From assembly GCA_016868875.1 (NCBI GenBank), contig VGFN01000020.1:1-15441 (forward strand): a stretch of DNA of 15,441 nt. The letters are read 5' to 3'. The notes under the pieces are model-generated. The model saw only the letters and a program-made list of their open reading frames with translations. It was not told the origin of the DNA and searched no databases. Shown piece by piece: positions 6,988 to 15,200 of this stretch (positions within the stretch are counted from its first letter, which is position 1; every line of letters begins with the position of its first letter). This DNA comes from Bacteroidota bacterium. GTDB taxonomy: Bacteria > Bacteroidota > Bacteroidia > UBA7662. The position numbers and the translations under genes were made by a program.

Positions 6988-7524
6988 ATGATCTTATCCG
7001 ACCAACGCATTCTCGAAGCTATACACCAAGGACATATCCTGATCGAGCCTTTTGATCGGCAATGCTTGGGCACCAACTCCTACGATGTTCATCTGGGAAG
7101 GTACCTCTCCGTTTACAGCTCCAGAATTTTGGACGCCAAGGTGGATAACCCCGTAGAGGAACTCACCATTCCCTCGGAAGGTCTCGTCCTGCAGCCCGGA
7201 ACCCTGTACCTCGGAGTGACCGAAGAATACACCGAAACCCATCGCCACGTTCCTTTTTTGGAAGGAAAGTCGTCGGTTGGTAGGCTGGGCGTTGACATCC
7301 ATGCCACAGCCGGTAAGGGCGATGTGGGATTCTGCAATACATGGACCTTGGAAATTTCCTGCACACAACCTGTCAGGGTCTATGCGGGTATGCCGATTGG
7401 TCAACTTATCTACTTTGAAGTGGCGGGCGATATTGAGCAAATGTATCATTCCAAAAAGAACGCCAAATACACCACCCGCACGGTCAAACCCGTTCCATCC
7501 CAGATGTGGCGCAACAGCTTTTAG
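6988..7524 (+). CDS. dcd: dCTP deaminase
   Basis: This enzyme converts dCTP to dUTP and so feeds dTTP synthesis. The 178-residue length and the MILSDQRILE opening fit the family. Core motifs are LGTNSYDVHLG (27-37), LYLGVTEEYTET (73-84), FLEGKSSVGRLGVDIHATAG with the active-site Ser/Arg (S96, R99), and CNTWTLEIS containing the catalytic Glu (E122). The C-terminal part with YHSKKNAKYTTR fits the segment that closes over the nucleotide. The motifs do not show whether it is monofunctional or a bifunctional deaminase/dUTPase. The ATG at 6988 is the family start; the open frame upstream to 6739 is antisense to PPTase. Its TAG stop (7522-7524) interlocks with the TAA of the convergent SDR gene. Confidence 0.95.
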   Translation: MILSDQRILEAIHQGHILIEPFDRQCLGTNSYDVHLGRYLSVYSSRILDAKVDNPVEELTIPSEGLVLQPGTLYLGVTEEYTETHRHVPFLEGKSSVGRLGVDIHATAGKGDVGFCNTWTLEISCTQPVRVYAGMPIGQLIYFEVAGDIEQMYHSKKNAKYTTRTVKPVPSQMWRNSF

Positions 7525-8306
7525 GAATCAACTCGATGCACCGCCCCACTCCCGGCCTGGGCACGGGGCATCAGCAGCAGGTCGGCGATTTGCACGTGGT
7601 CGGGTCGGGTAGCCATGAACCCAATCGCTTCCGCAACATCCTCTGGACGCAAGGGCTCCAAACCTTGGTAGGTACTGGCGGCCTTTTCCGCATCGCCCTT
7701 GAATCGAACCAACGAAAACTCCGTTTCAACCATACCCGGCGAAACTGTCCCCACTTTGATCCCGAAAGGCAATAACTCGTGGCGCATGGTTTTGGCGATG
7801 GCCTCCACTGCAAATTTGGAAGCACAATAAATCCCACCCCCAGGATAGACTTCCTTCCCAGCCGTTGAGCTTACGTGAATCACTTGCCCTTGGCCCCGCG
7901 TTTTCATCCCCGGCACCACCGCCCTGCTTACGTTCACCAAGCCCTTGATGTTGGTGTCCAAGACCCTGTCGGCATCCTCCTGATTGGATTCGTGAACCGC
8001 CTTCAAACCCTGCGATAATCCAGCATTGTTAAGCAAGAGATCAACGTTCTGCAAAGAGGGTGGCAAGGAAGCAAACGCCCTTTGAACCTGGGCATCCAAG
8101 CGCACATCCACTTGGTCAACCCAAATTTCCAAACGATTCCCCACCTGCTGCGCCAACACCCCTTGAAGCTCCTTTAAGCGCTCGATACGTCTTGCCCATA
8201 ACACAAGGCTCCATCCCTGCTCGGCAAACCATCGGGCGCTGGCCATCCCGATACCCGAACTTGCACCAGTGATCAATGCGATTTTGGGTTGATCCATGGG
8301 ACACAT
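7521..8306 (-). CDS. SDR-family NAD(P)-dependent oxidoreductase
   Basis: This is a classical short-chain dehydrogenase of 261 residues. It has the cofactor motif TGASSGIG (13-20), an Arg-rich region after the second strand (WARRIERL) that suggests NADP(H), NNAG (93-96), N119, and the catalytic S147, Y160 and K164 in Y-CAS-K. It resembles YdfG-type 3-hydroxy acid or serine dehydrogenases; the substrate cannot be read from sequence. It starts at the ATG that overlaps the porT stop by one base (TAATG), so it is probably translationally coupled to porT and cotranscribed with ubiE and porT. A second ATG lies three codons in. Why an SDR follows porT is unclear. Confidence 0.93.
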   Translation of the reverse strand: MCPMDQPKIALITGASSGIGMASARWFAEQGWSLVLWARRIERLKELQGVLAQQVGNRLEIWVDQVDVRLDAQVQRAFASLPPSLQNVDLLLNNAGLSQGLKAVHESNQEDADRVLDTNIKGLVNVSRAVVPGMKTRGQGQVIHVSSTAGKEVYPGGGIYCASKFAVEAIAKTMRHELLPFGIKVGTVSPGMVETEFSLVRFKGDAEKAASTYQGLEPLRPEDVAEAIGFMATRPDHVQIADLLLMPRAQAGSGAVHRVDS

Positions 8307-9031
8307 TATTCAAATGTGAACGAAAAAATCCAGGTCCTGGACCGCAGGCTTTCCATAAAATTGGAATATACGTGCGCTTCGGGTACCAACACATTTCCAA
8401 AGCCGTTGGCAACCCGAATTTCCGGTGAAAGCTTGAAATAAGGCAGATACAAATCCAAACCCATGCCGGTTTCGACCGCATAATCGAAGCGCCTTAATTT
8501 GACTTTATCGATATCGTCCACCACCTTCTCCTGCGATGCCATGTCAATAATCCCTTTTACACCACCCAGCACATAAACTCTGTAATTCTTCATGCGTTTG
8601 GATCGAAACTTCATGGTCAAGGGAAGATCGACATTCGCCATTTGTACTGATTTTCGGGTGATTTTCTCCGTGTTGCGAAACTGATAATCAAAATTACGCT
8701 GCGAGAACATCAGGGTTGGTGTGAAGCGGAGGGCCAGGTATTCATGGATTCGCAAGTCCGAAATAATACCCAACTGAAATCCAGGGCCAAAATCCGGAGT
8801 GATGTATCGCAGATTAGTTGCCCCCAACACATTCAAGGAGTCACCAAGCTGCACGCGGTGGCTGCTTGCGTTGAAACCTACATGGAAGCCAAAGTGCAGG
8901 GTCTTGGTGTCGTAATAGGCGTTGTATTGTCCCCAACAAGGGAGTGCTGCCAGCATGTAACCCCAGGTGACCCAGGCTAATTTATTTTGGAAAAAGCCTT
9001 TGCAAAAACCGATTCGGATTGGATACCTCAT
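8306..9031 (-). CDS. porT: PorT-family outer membrane beta-barrel protein (T9SS)
   Basis: The product is a 241-residue protein with an N-terminal signal sequence (a hydrophobic run from about LAWVTWGYMLAALP to a cleavage site near WGQ). It then shows alternating aromatic beta-strand text (HFGFHVGFNASSHRV, GPGFQLGIISDLRI, YLALRFTPTLMFSQRNFDYQF) and ends in WIFSFTFE, the usual aromatic end of an outer membrane barrel. This fits PorT (SprT), needed for type IX secretion and gliding in Bacteroidota. Its place right behind ubiE, with engB just beyond, is an arrangement I recall for porT in many Bacteroidota, and it supports PorT over a generic PorT-like barrel. The ATG at 9031, five bases past the ubiE stop, is preferred over 9067, which overlaps ubiE. 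Confidence 0.85.
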   Translation of the reverse strand: MRYPIRIGFCKGFFQNKLAWVTWGYMLAALPCWGQYNAYYDTKTLHFGFHVGFNASSHRVQLGDSLNVLGATNLRYITPDFGPGFQLGIISDLRIHEYLALRFTPTLMFSQRNFDYQFRNTEKITRKSVQMANVDLPLTMKFRSKRMKNYRVYVLGGVKGIIDMASQEKVVDDIDKVKLRRFDYAVETGMGLDLYLPYFKLSPEIRVANGFGNVLVPEAHVYSNFMESLRSRTWIFSFTFE

Positions 9032-9035
9032 ACAC

Positions 9036-9791
9036 TTACTTTTTCTTGGCAAGGTAAATCGAAGCAATGCCCATGCTTAGCCTTTTGGTTTCCAAGACTT
9101 CCAATCCACCTGCTTTAAGATATTTTTCGAAGGCAGAGCTTTCCGGGAATACCGCAACCGATTCTGGTAAATAGGTGTATGCTGCACGATCATTGGAAAG
9201 CCAACCTCCCAAAGTCGGCATCAGGGTCCGGGAATAAAAATTCATCGCCGTTCGGATGATCCAGGATCTCGGCTGGGAAAACTCGAGGACCATGAGGACT
9301 CCTCCTGATCTCAAGACCCGTGCGATCTCCTCGAGGCCTTTGTCTAAGTTTTCGAAATTCCTCACCCCGAAAGCGACCGTAACCGCATCGTAGGTTTCCC
9401 TTTCAAAGGGTAGGTTTTCGGCGTCCCCTGTTCGAAGTTCCAGCCTCGACTCCAGTCCGGCGCTTTGAATTTTACGCCTTCCCATGGACAACATGCCCTC
9501 GGAAATATCCACGCCCACCACCGACGCCAAAGGCCATCGATTAGCCAAAGCCAAAGCTAAGTCGGCTGTCCCCGTGGCTACATCCAAGATTTGAACGGGT
9601 TGAACATGCTTGGCGAGCAACCTCAGGGCTTCCTTGCGCCAACGTAGATCAATCCCCGCCGAAAGCAATCGGTTCAATAAATCGTAACGATGCGATATGC
9701 CATCAAACATTTTGGCAACCTGATTTTTCTTGGTTCCCTCATTTTGTCCGTAGGGTAATATCGAAATAGAAGTGTTGGTGTTGTTTTTCAT
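9036..9791 (-). CDS. ubiE: Bifunctional demethylmenaquinone methyltransferase UbiE/MenG
   Basis: This enzyme makes the last step of menaquinone synthesis, the SAM-dependent C-methylation of demethylmenaquinone. The 251 residues carry MFDGISHRYDLLNRLLSAGID.RWR near the start, the SAM-binding motif DVATGTADLAL (70-80), GVDISEGML, GDAENLPF and VAFGVRNF, all typical of UbiE/MenG. Menaquinone is the usual quinone of Bacteroidota, so the menG function is more likely than a ubiquinone role. It is the first gene of a minus-strand run with porT and SDR (gaps of 4 nt and then a 1-nt overlap), and it diverges from engB. Confidence 0.96.
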   Translation of the reverse strand: MKNNTNTSISILPYGQNEGTKKNQVAKMFDGISHRYDLLNRLLSAGIDLRWRKEALRLLAKHVQPVQILDVATGTADLALALANRWPLASVVGVDISEGMLSMGRRKIQSAGLESRLELRTGDAENLPFERETYDAVTVAFGVRNFENLDKGLEEIARVLRSGGVLMVLEFSQPRSWIIRTAMNFYSRTLMPTLGGWLSNDRAAYTYLPESVAVFPESSAFEKYLKAGGLEVLETKRLSMGIASIYLAKKK

Positions 9792-9863
9792 GCCGTATAC
9801 AAATCAAATCCAGAAAACCTGAAGAAAGTTCCGCTGGGTGACCTAGGATTAACGATTGCGGGC

Positions 9864-9871
9864 CAAAGATA
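9864..9871 (-). promoter_or_regulatory. Candidate -7 element for the ubiE-porT-SDR operon
   Basis: Read on the minus strand this is TATCTTTG, an exact TAnnTTTG. It lies about 73 nt upstream of the ubiE start and predicts a leader of roughly 65 nt. No TTTG sits at the -33 distance. Confidence 0.35.
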
Positions 9872-9889
9872 GTTCACGGCAATGGAGCA

Positions 9890-9897
9890 TACTTTTG
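9890..9897 (+). promoter_or_regulatory. Candidate -7 element for engB, very close to its start codon
   Basis: TACTTTTG is an exact TAnnTTTG ending four bases before the engB ATG at 9902. If used, transcription would begin at or within about two bases of the start codon, giving a leaderless mRNA. The -33 position has no TTTG. The box may be a chance match. Confidence 0.3.
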
Positions 9898-9901
9898 AGG
9901 G

Positions 9902-10543
9902 ATGAAAACGGATTTGGTCAAAATAAAAGCATCCTTCGTAAGTAGTGGCGCACGGTTGGATCAATTGCCTAAGCCCGACCGATGCGAAATCGCCCTTATT
10001 GGGCGCTCCAACGTCGGCAAATCATCCTTAATCAACCGTTTGGTTAATCACCAAGGACTCGCCAAAAGCTCCGCGCAACCAGGCAAAACGCGTTTAATCA
10101 ACCATTTTTCTGTCGAAATGCAGGGCGCACCCCCAATGTACCTGGTGGACCTGCCGGGCTACGGATACGCCAAAGCATCCAAAAAGGATATTGAATCCTG
10201 GAACATCATGATGCGGAACTACCTGCGCAAACGCCCCAACTTGGTCTGCGTGATGCAGCTTCTGGACAGCAGACTCCCCCCTCAAAAGGTTGATCTCGCG
10301 TTCACGAACCAATTGGGCGAATGGTCCGTACCCTTTGTGATGGTTTACACCAAAACCGACAAAGGGTCCATGGTCAAAGCCCGTCAACACGCGGATGCTT
10401 ATGGCAAGGCCATGCTGGCGACATGGGAGTCCGTCCCCCAGGTGTATTGGTCTTCCGCCGAGGATGGTCGAGGACGCATGGAACTGCTTACTTTCTTGAG
10501 GGACTGCAGCAGCTCGTACCAAGACTTATCCCCAATCCCTTAA
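9902..10543 (+). CDS. engB: Ribosome biogenesis GTP-binding protein EngB/YsxC (YihA)
   Basis: This GTPase acts in large ribosomal subunit assembly and, as known for the family, cell-cycle progression. All motifs are present in 213 residues: GRSNVGKS (34-41), PGKTR (60-64), DLPGYGYA (83-90), TKTDK (150-154) and SSAEDGRG for the base-binding G5. The N-terminus, with PKPD just before the first strand, fits Bacteroidota homologues, so the ATG at 9902 is kept. It diverges from ubiE. Its TAA stop (10541-10543) interlocks with the stop of the convergent nuclease gene. Confidence 0.96.
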   Translation: MKTDLVKIKASFVSSGARLDQLPKPDRCEIALIGRSNVGKSSLINRLVNHQGLAKSSAQPGKTRLINHFSVEMQGAPPMYLVDLPGYGYAKASKKDIESWNIMMRNYLRKRPNLVCVMQLLDSRLPPQKVDLAFTNQLGEWSVPFVMVYTKTDKGSMVKARQHADAYGKAMLATWESVPQVYWSSAEDGRGRMELLTFLRDCSSSYQDLSPIP

Positions 10544-11937
10544 TGACCGCCCCAAAAAGGCTGTGAAGCGTAACGCATCTTGCCGCTAAGGCTGCCATGC
10601 CTTGCATTTCCTTGCCATTCCACGGTCAACGTGTACCATCCTTTGGCCATCACGGGTTCGCGGAATTGAATCCGCCCCAGAGCATCCACCGCATCCTCCC
10701 CTTGCTCCATCCGCCTCCCCATCGCATCCCGTATTTCCCAGCGGCAAAAACCCTCGGCATAACTATTGGGAAATTGGATCCATTGGCTGGATGGTATCGA
10801 TGGACTGGCCGGTGAATGGGGGGAAATTCTAAACCGAAAGGGCTCCGACACTGCTTCCGAGAGTTCCGTGGAAGAAACCAAAGCAGGACCGATGGCCAAT
10901 TTGAGCATTACCGGGAGATGGTCCGAAATTTCATACAGTGCATTGGCCACGGCCACAGGTACCGAGGCATTGAAGGTGCCGTTTACGCTCCCATTGAACC
11001 GATTACCATCATTGCCGGGAATCCGGAATGAGGCGGGTACATATTTGATCTGGGCAGAATCACCCATCGCCCAATCGTTCAAGAGAATATGATCGTAACG
11101 ATCATCCATACCCCCACCTGTTGCGCATCCATTGGAGGCCGTCCTAGGTGATTGCGTATGCCATAGGGCAAAACTCGAATTTCCGCTCCACGATCCAGGC
11201 CTGGACACCGGGTCCTTGAGCCTCTGGTTCAAGACGGAAGCCGCATTGATTAAGCTATCATAAGCGGGTTCCGATGAGGCGCTTACGTTCAGATCACCCA
11301 TGACCAACAAATTGCCACTGAAGCGGTTAGCCCGCATGTATTGTACCAAAGCGCCTGCTTCCTGTCCACGTTGTGTTATATCCGACGATGTCCCGCCTGC
11401 CTTCAGGTGGGCTACGGCTACATGCAAAAAGGTCGTGTCACCGCTCGTAGGAATAGGCTTATGGAAGAGCCTATACCAAGCAATATCCCGGCCTTGGGTA
11501 CTAATGGGCATCTGTCTATGCATTCCAAATTTTACGGAATCGTAATACAATAAGGCAACGATGTCCGAACCCGAAGGGTTCATTAAGTTGGCGCGTAGGT
11601 AGCCGCTACGACCGCCGTTGTTCAATACATTGTTAAGAAAACCCAAATTCACCGAGGAAACAGGACTCATTTCGCATACCCCCAATAAATCCGGTCGCAC
11701 ATAATTGAACAAGGTCATCAAACCCGCGTTTTTGGCCGTGACGCTGTTGTTGGAGCTGGTGCAAAAGGAGGTATTTACCCCGTAATACAGCATATTGTAC
11801 ATCATCACGGTCACCGTATCCCTTCGCAATCCTTGGGCATACGATGTACCCCAAGTCAATAGAATAACGGCAAGGACCCTAAAAAACAAGCCCGAAGCTT
11901 TCACCTCGGGCTTAGTCCATCGAATGTAATTAAGCAT
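10540..11937 (-). CDS. Secreted endonuclease/exonuclease/phosphatase-family protein
   Basis: A signal peptide (hydrophobic VLAVILL, cleavage near SYAQ) is followed by an EEP (DNase I-like) domain. Numbered from the ATG at 11937 (465 residues), the catalytic set is visible: N48 (MMYNML), E89 (GVCEM), H177 (VAHLKAGG), D215 and N217 (MGDLNV), DDRYDHILL near 278-287, and D339-H340 (SDHLPV). A tail of about 100 residues contains WEIRDAMGRRMEQG and MAKGWYTLTVEW. It looks like a T9SS C-terminal sorting domain but ends atypically (SGKMRYASQPFWGGH). Substrates may be extracellular nucleic acid or a phosphoester. The ATG lies 1 nt past the rpmE2 stop, and a strong terminator hairpin lies inside codons 9-17. 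GTG at 11904 or TTG at 11889 would also give signal peptides. Confidence 0.85.
   Translation of the reverse strand: MLNYIRWTKPEVKASGLFFRVLAVILLTWGTSYAQGLRRDTVTVMMYNMLYYGVNTSFCTSSNNSVTAKNAGLMTLFNYVRPDLLGVCEMSPVSSVNLGFLNNVLNNGGRSGYLRANLMNPSGSDIVALLYYDSVKFGMHRQMPISTQGRDIAWYRLFHKPIPTSGDTTFLHVAVAHLKAGGTSSDITQRGQEAGALVQYMRANRFSGNLLVMGDLNVSASSEPAYDSLINAASVLNQRLKDPVSRPGSWSGNSSFALWHTQSPRTASNGCATGGGMDDRYDHILLNDWAMGDSAQIKYVPASFRIPGNDGNRFNGSVNGTFNASVPVAVANALYEISDHLPVMLKLAIGPALVSSTELSEAVSEPFRFRISPHSPASPSIPSSQWIQFPNSYAEGFCRWEIRDAMGRRMEQGEDAVDALGRIQFREPVMAKGWYTLTVEWQGNARHGSLSGKMRYASQPFWGGH
11881..11913 (-). terminator. Intrinsic terminator of rpmE2, inside the nuclease ORF
   Basis: Read on the minus strand, AAGCCCGA (11913-11906) pairs perfectly with TCGGGCTT (11895-11888). 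The stem extends inward by a G-T, a G-C and a T-G pair to a GAAA tetraloop (11902-11899). A G and six T follow directly (11887-11881). The hairpin starts 25 nt past the rpmE2 stop codon. Stem, tetraloop and U-run together form a textbook Rho-independent terminator. It also codes for residues of the nuclease signal peptide. Confidence 0.85.
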
Positions 11938-11938
11938 T

Positions 11939-12184
11939 TTAGCGGCTGTAGCGTTGCTTGAATTTGTCCACACGTCCCGCAGTATCCACTAGAACCTGTT
12001 TCCCCGTATAGAAAGGATGTGATTTATGGGAAATATCGAGCTTAACCAGAGGGTATTCATTCCCGTCTTCCCACTTAAGGGTTTCGCGCGTTTCCGCACA
12101 GGATTTCCCCAAAAACATGTATTCATTGGACATGTCCTTGAATATCACGATACGATAATTCTCGGGATGGGTATTGGTTTTCAT
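11939..12184 (-). CDS. rpmE2: 50S ribosomal protein L31 type B
   Basis: This is L31 of the large ribosomal subunit, type B form. The 81-residue product has the family text NYRIVIFKDMSN, the segment SHPFYTGKQ and DTAGRVDKF.QRY. Only one cysteine (KSC, near 29) is present, so the zinc-binding four-cysteine site of the type A form is absent, as expected for type B. The ATG at 12184 gives MKTNTHPENYR; an upstream start at 12208 would place the start on the promoter. It has its own promoter just upstream and its own terminator just downstream, so it is probably expressed mainly as a single-gene transcript. Confidence 0.95.
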   Translation of the reverse strand: MKTNTHPENYRIVIFKDMSNEYMFLGKSCAETRETLKWEDGNEYPLVKLDISHKSHPFYTGKQVLVDTAGRVDKFKQRYSR

Positions 12185-12205
12185 GCTTTTTACTTTTGAA
12201 GTGCG

Positions 12206-12236
12206 CAAATATAGGGGTGATTAGCGGGAAATCAAG
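12206..12236 (-). promoter_or_regulatory. Bacteroidota-type promoter of rpmE2
   Basis: On the minus strand CTTG (12236-12233) is followed after exactly 19 nt by TATATTTG (12213-12206). This fits the Bacteroidota pattern of TTTG at -33 and TAnnTTTG at -7, with one mismatch in the upstream box and none in the downstream box. Transcription would begin near 12199 and leave a leader of about 15 nt. The -33 box overlaps the last codons of the upstream large gene (stop at 12221). It is the best promoter match in the window. Confidence 0.65.
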
Positions 12237-15200
12237 AGCTTTTTGGTCAATTTACGACCTTCAAAGATCAAAGTATAATAATAGAGACCCTGAGCAAGGG
12301 ATGCAGTTTCGATGCCCTCCTTGTACCATCCCCCCTCCTGAAGGCCCAACGAACGTCCCCAAACCGGCCTGCCGTAAAGGTCACGCAATTCAAACCTAGC
12401 CTTACCGCCTTTGGGCAAATAGTAGGCTACCGTGGTTAAATCCGAGGCAGGATTCGGGAAATTCTGGGAGAGTACCAAGCCCATGTCCCCGAGGTCGGGT
12501 ACCGAAACCACTTCGCAGGGGCCTGGGAGTAATTCGAAGCAAAAATCATCAATGGACCAACCCTCACCTTGGAAGGCATAATCCGAACCAAAACGGAAAC
12601 GGAAGATGACCTGGGCGTTATCGGTGGTATTAAAAATTTGTTGCATGGGCACATAAAGCGAGGGCGACAAACCGGACCACCCAAAACCAACAATGTTTTG
12701 TTGCGAGTTGAATACGGCCAAGGCCTGAACAATAGCGTTGTACCATTCGTTGGTCAACGTATCCAGGTACCCGAAGGAATTCCACTTGACACCCCCGTCG
12801 GTGGAATATTCTAGGGTTCCACCATCCCCATGCAGTGGCCGTGTTGTGGTATCGTTCGCAAAGAAATCCGTCATCCACAACGTCTTGAACTTAACCACAT
12901 AGCAAGAATCTTTGATCGTTTGGAAAATAGGCGAGTACAATGCGGAGGAATCATAAGGTTTGTACAAGCTGTCCGCGGAAATGTACCAGGCATTCGGCGA
13001 TGACGCCGCACCGTTGATTAAGCCTTTGGACGGTGTTCCAAAGGTCCAGGTATTTCCTGAACTCCTTAAAGTCACAGGGTTTCGAGTCAACCAAGCGGGT
13101 TGACCTTCGTCAAAATTATTACAATACGGGAAGGTATCAATCAGTGGAAATCCCACCGCATTCGTGCACGACGTATCATCTAAAGGGAAATTATCCGCAA
13201 GCCCATTGGGGAGAGAGGATGCCACGCACAACGCATTCGATCCTATATTCAAATTGAAGGTGTTGGAGAACGCGTACAAGGTATCCTTCATGAAAGGCAA
13301 AGTCATGGGAACCACCAAGTTCTGAACCGAGGTACCGTTCAGTTTGAGATCCAAATTAAGATTATTGAGGACGTAGGTGGGGTTTGCATTGTTGCGAATT
13401 CTTGCTTTGGCGGTTACCAGGGTATTGGCCGTCGGAAAGGGAGGGTCGTACAACACCTCGACCACTTCAGCCCCGTTGGGTACCGAGTTGTAAATAATCA
13501 GGTCATCAATAAAATTCCCGTTACGGTCAGTTCCCCCTGTTCCAGCAGGCAGGAATCGGTACCTGCACTTGGACTGAAACTCGATCACCAACGGATCACC
13601 GGCTACATAACACGTATCCAATCCCAAGTCAATCGTTTGGAAAGGATTGTTGGCCGCCGTCACGACCAGGGGCTGCAGGGTGGGTCCCACTTGACGACCG
13701 TTGGCCACGACCCTAAGCAAGGAAATTCTCTTGTCAGCCGCATTATCCCCTGCAACTTGCAAGAGTTTGAATCGAATTCGAATATTGCTGCGGTTGGCCG
13801 TATTGACCGGGAAAACGACCCTCGACAGGTAGGATCCGTTCCATGAATCCGCCCACGGGTTCAACGGTATGATGGTGTTGAACGATGCTCCAGAGAATTC
13901 TGTACCCATGTACATCGCATAATCTGGAGAATTATTGATGGCCGGCACCGGGGTATAACGAATATCCGTCACCGCATTCGAAAGGGCCGTATCGCAATAT
14001 GGCGCATAGCCTTGACGCTCAAAATTATTGGTATGGATCAGGTTGAGCGCCTCGCGTCCAAATAGAGTAACCGCCAAGGTATCGTTGTTGCGTACAGGAT
14101 CAACGGTGCCACCGTTCACAAACAAACGAATGGTGGTGTAGCCGTTGGGTATATTGGCCGGCGTGTTGATGATGATGGTATCAAAAGCATTAGGCTGTAT
14201 AACACGTGTGAAATTTTGGATCACCGAAGGCAAATTATCGATGCGGTAACCGGCGGTAAAAGATGTTGTTGGAGAATGGCCAATATTACGAATCCTGAAT
14301 TTGACTTGACGTAAACCGCTGGGATAACATATTGCAGAAGTAGGCACAATATTGTTAATCATGATGAGATCATTCACTGGAATCGCCTTGATGCAACGGG
14401 TGATCGTATCGTTGGTGGTTCGTGCATCCCCGGTGAGTTGGGTAAACACCTTCAAAGTATAGGTCCCTGGAGGTAGTGGAGATTGAATTGCCGGCAAAGT
14501 CACCGTTGCTTCTGACGCAGGAGGCAAAGGTGTGGTGTACAAATAAGGACTTGCACCCAACACAGGAGGCTGGTTATCGTAGCGGTAATTGAAAGGAATC
14601 GAAAACAAGGTATCCCCTCCATAATTCCGAATCACAACCCGAATGGTATCGGTTGCCTTGAGGGAGTCAGGGCAAGCCACCGGTTTCAGAATTTGACGCA
14701 TACCTACCTCCCTGGCCGGTGGAGGAACAATGGCCCAATTATCAACAATTACACCTTCAGAGGGAGTAAACCCACTTTGAAAATCAAGTCGAAAGCGAAC
14801 ACGATTGTTACGGTAATTGAACTGAGTAGGCAATTCCAGGCTATGCTCCACAAAGTCCGCAACGCCGCCGCTGCTTCCTGAATTTCCATTCCATGCAGGA
14901 CCAGCAATTCCACCGATGGTACCGGTAGTATTGTACCAATTCACTCCTGTGGGATCCGATACTTGACCCAGCGTCTGCCAGGAGGAGAATAATTCATCCA
15001 CATAGGAAATCCTAAAGGCGGAACCCGAAGTGCCCAACCTTCTGTTCACTCGAAGCTTAAGGGAAGTGTTGACACTGCTTCGGAAATTATAAAGCGGAGA
15101 CAATACGTACCCCCCCTGACCCGAGGTAGGGTTCCCGTTGAGGACAGTCCCCCACACGTTCGGTGAGCTGAATGCCGCATTTAACTGAGGCCCAGTTGGG

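Noticed and set aside
9032..9067. Longer porT start at 9067
   Set aside because: It would overlap the conserved end of ubiE and place charged residues ahead of the signal peptide; the ATG at 9031 is cleaner.
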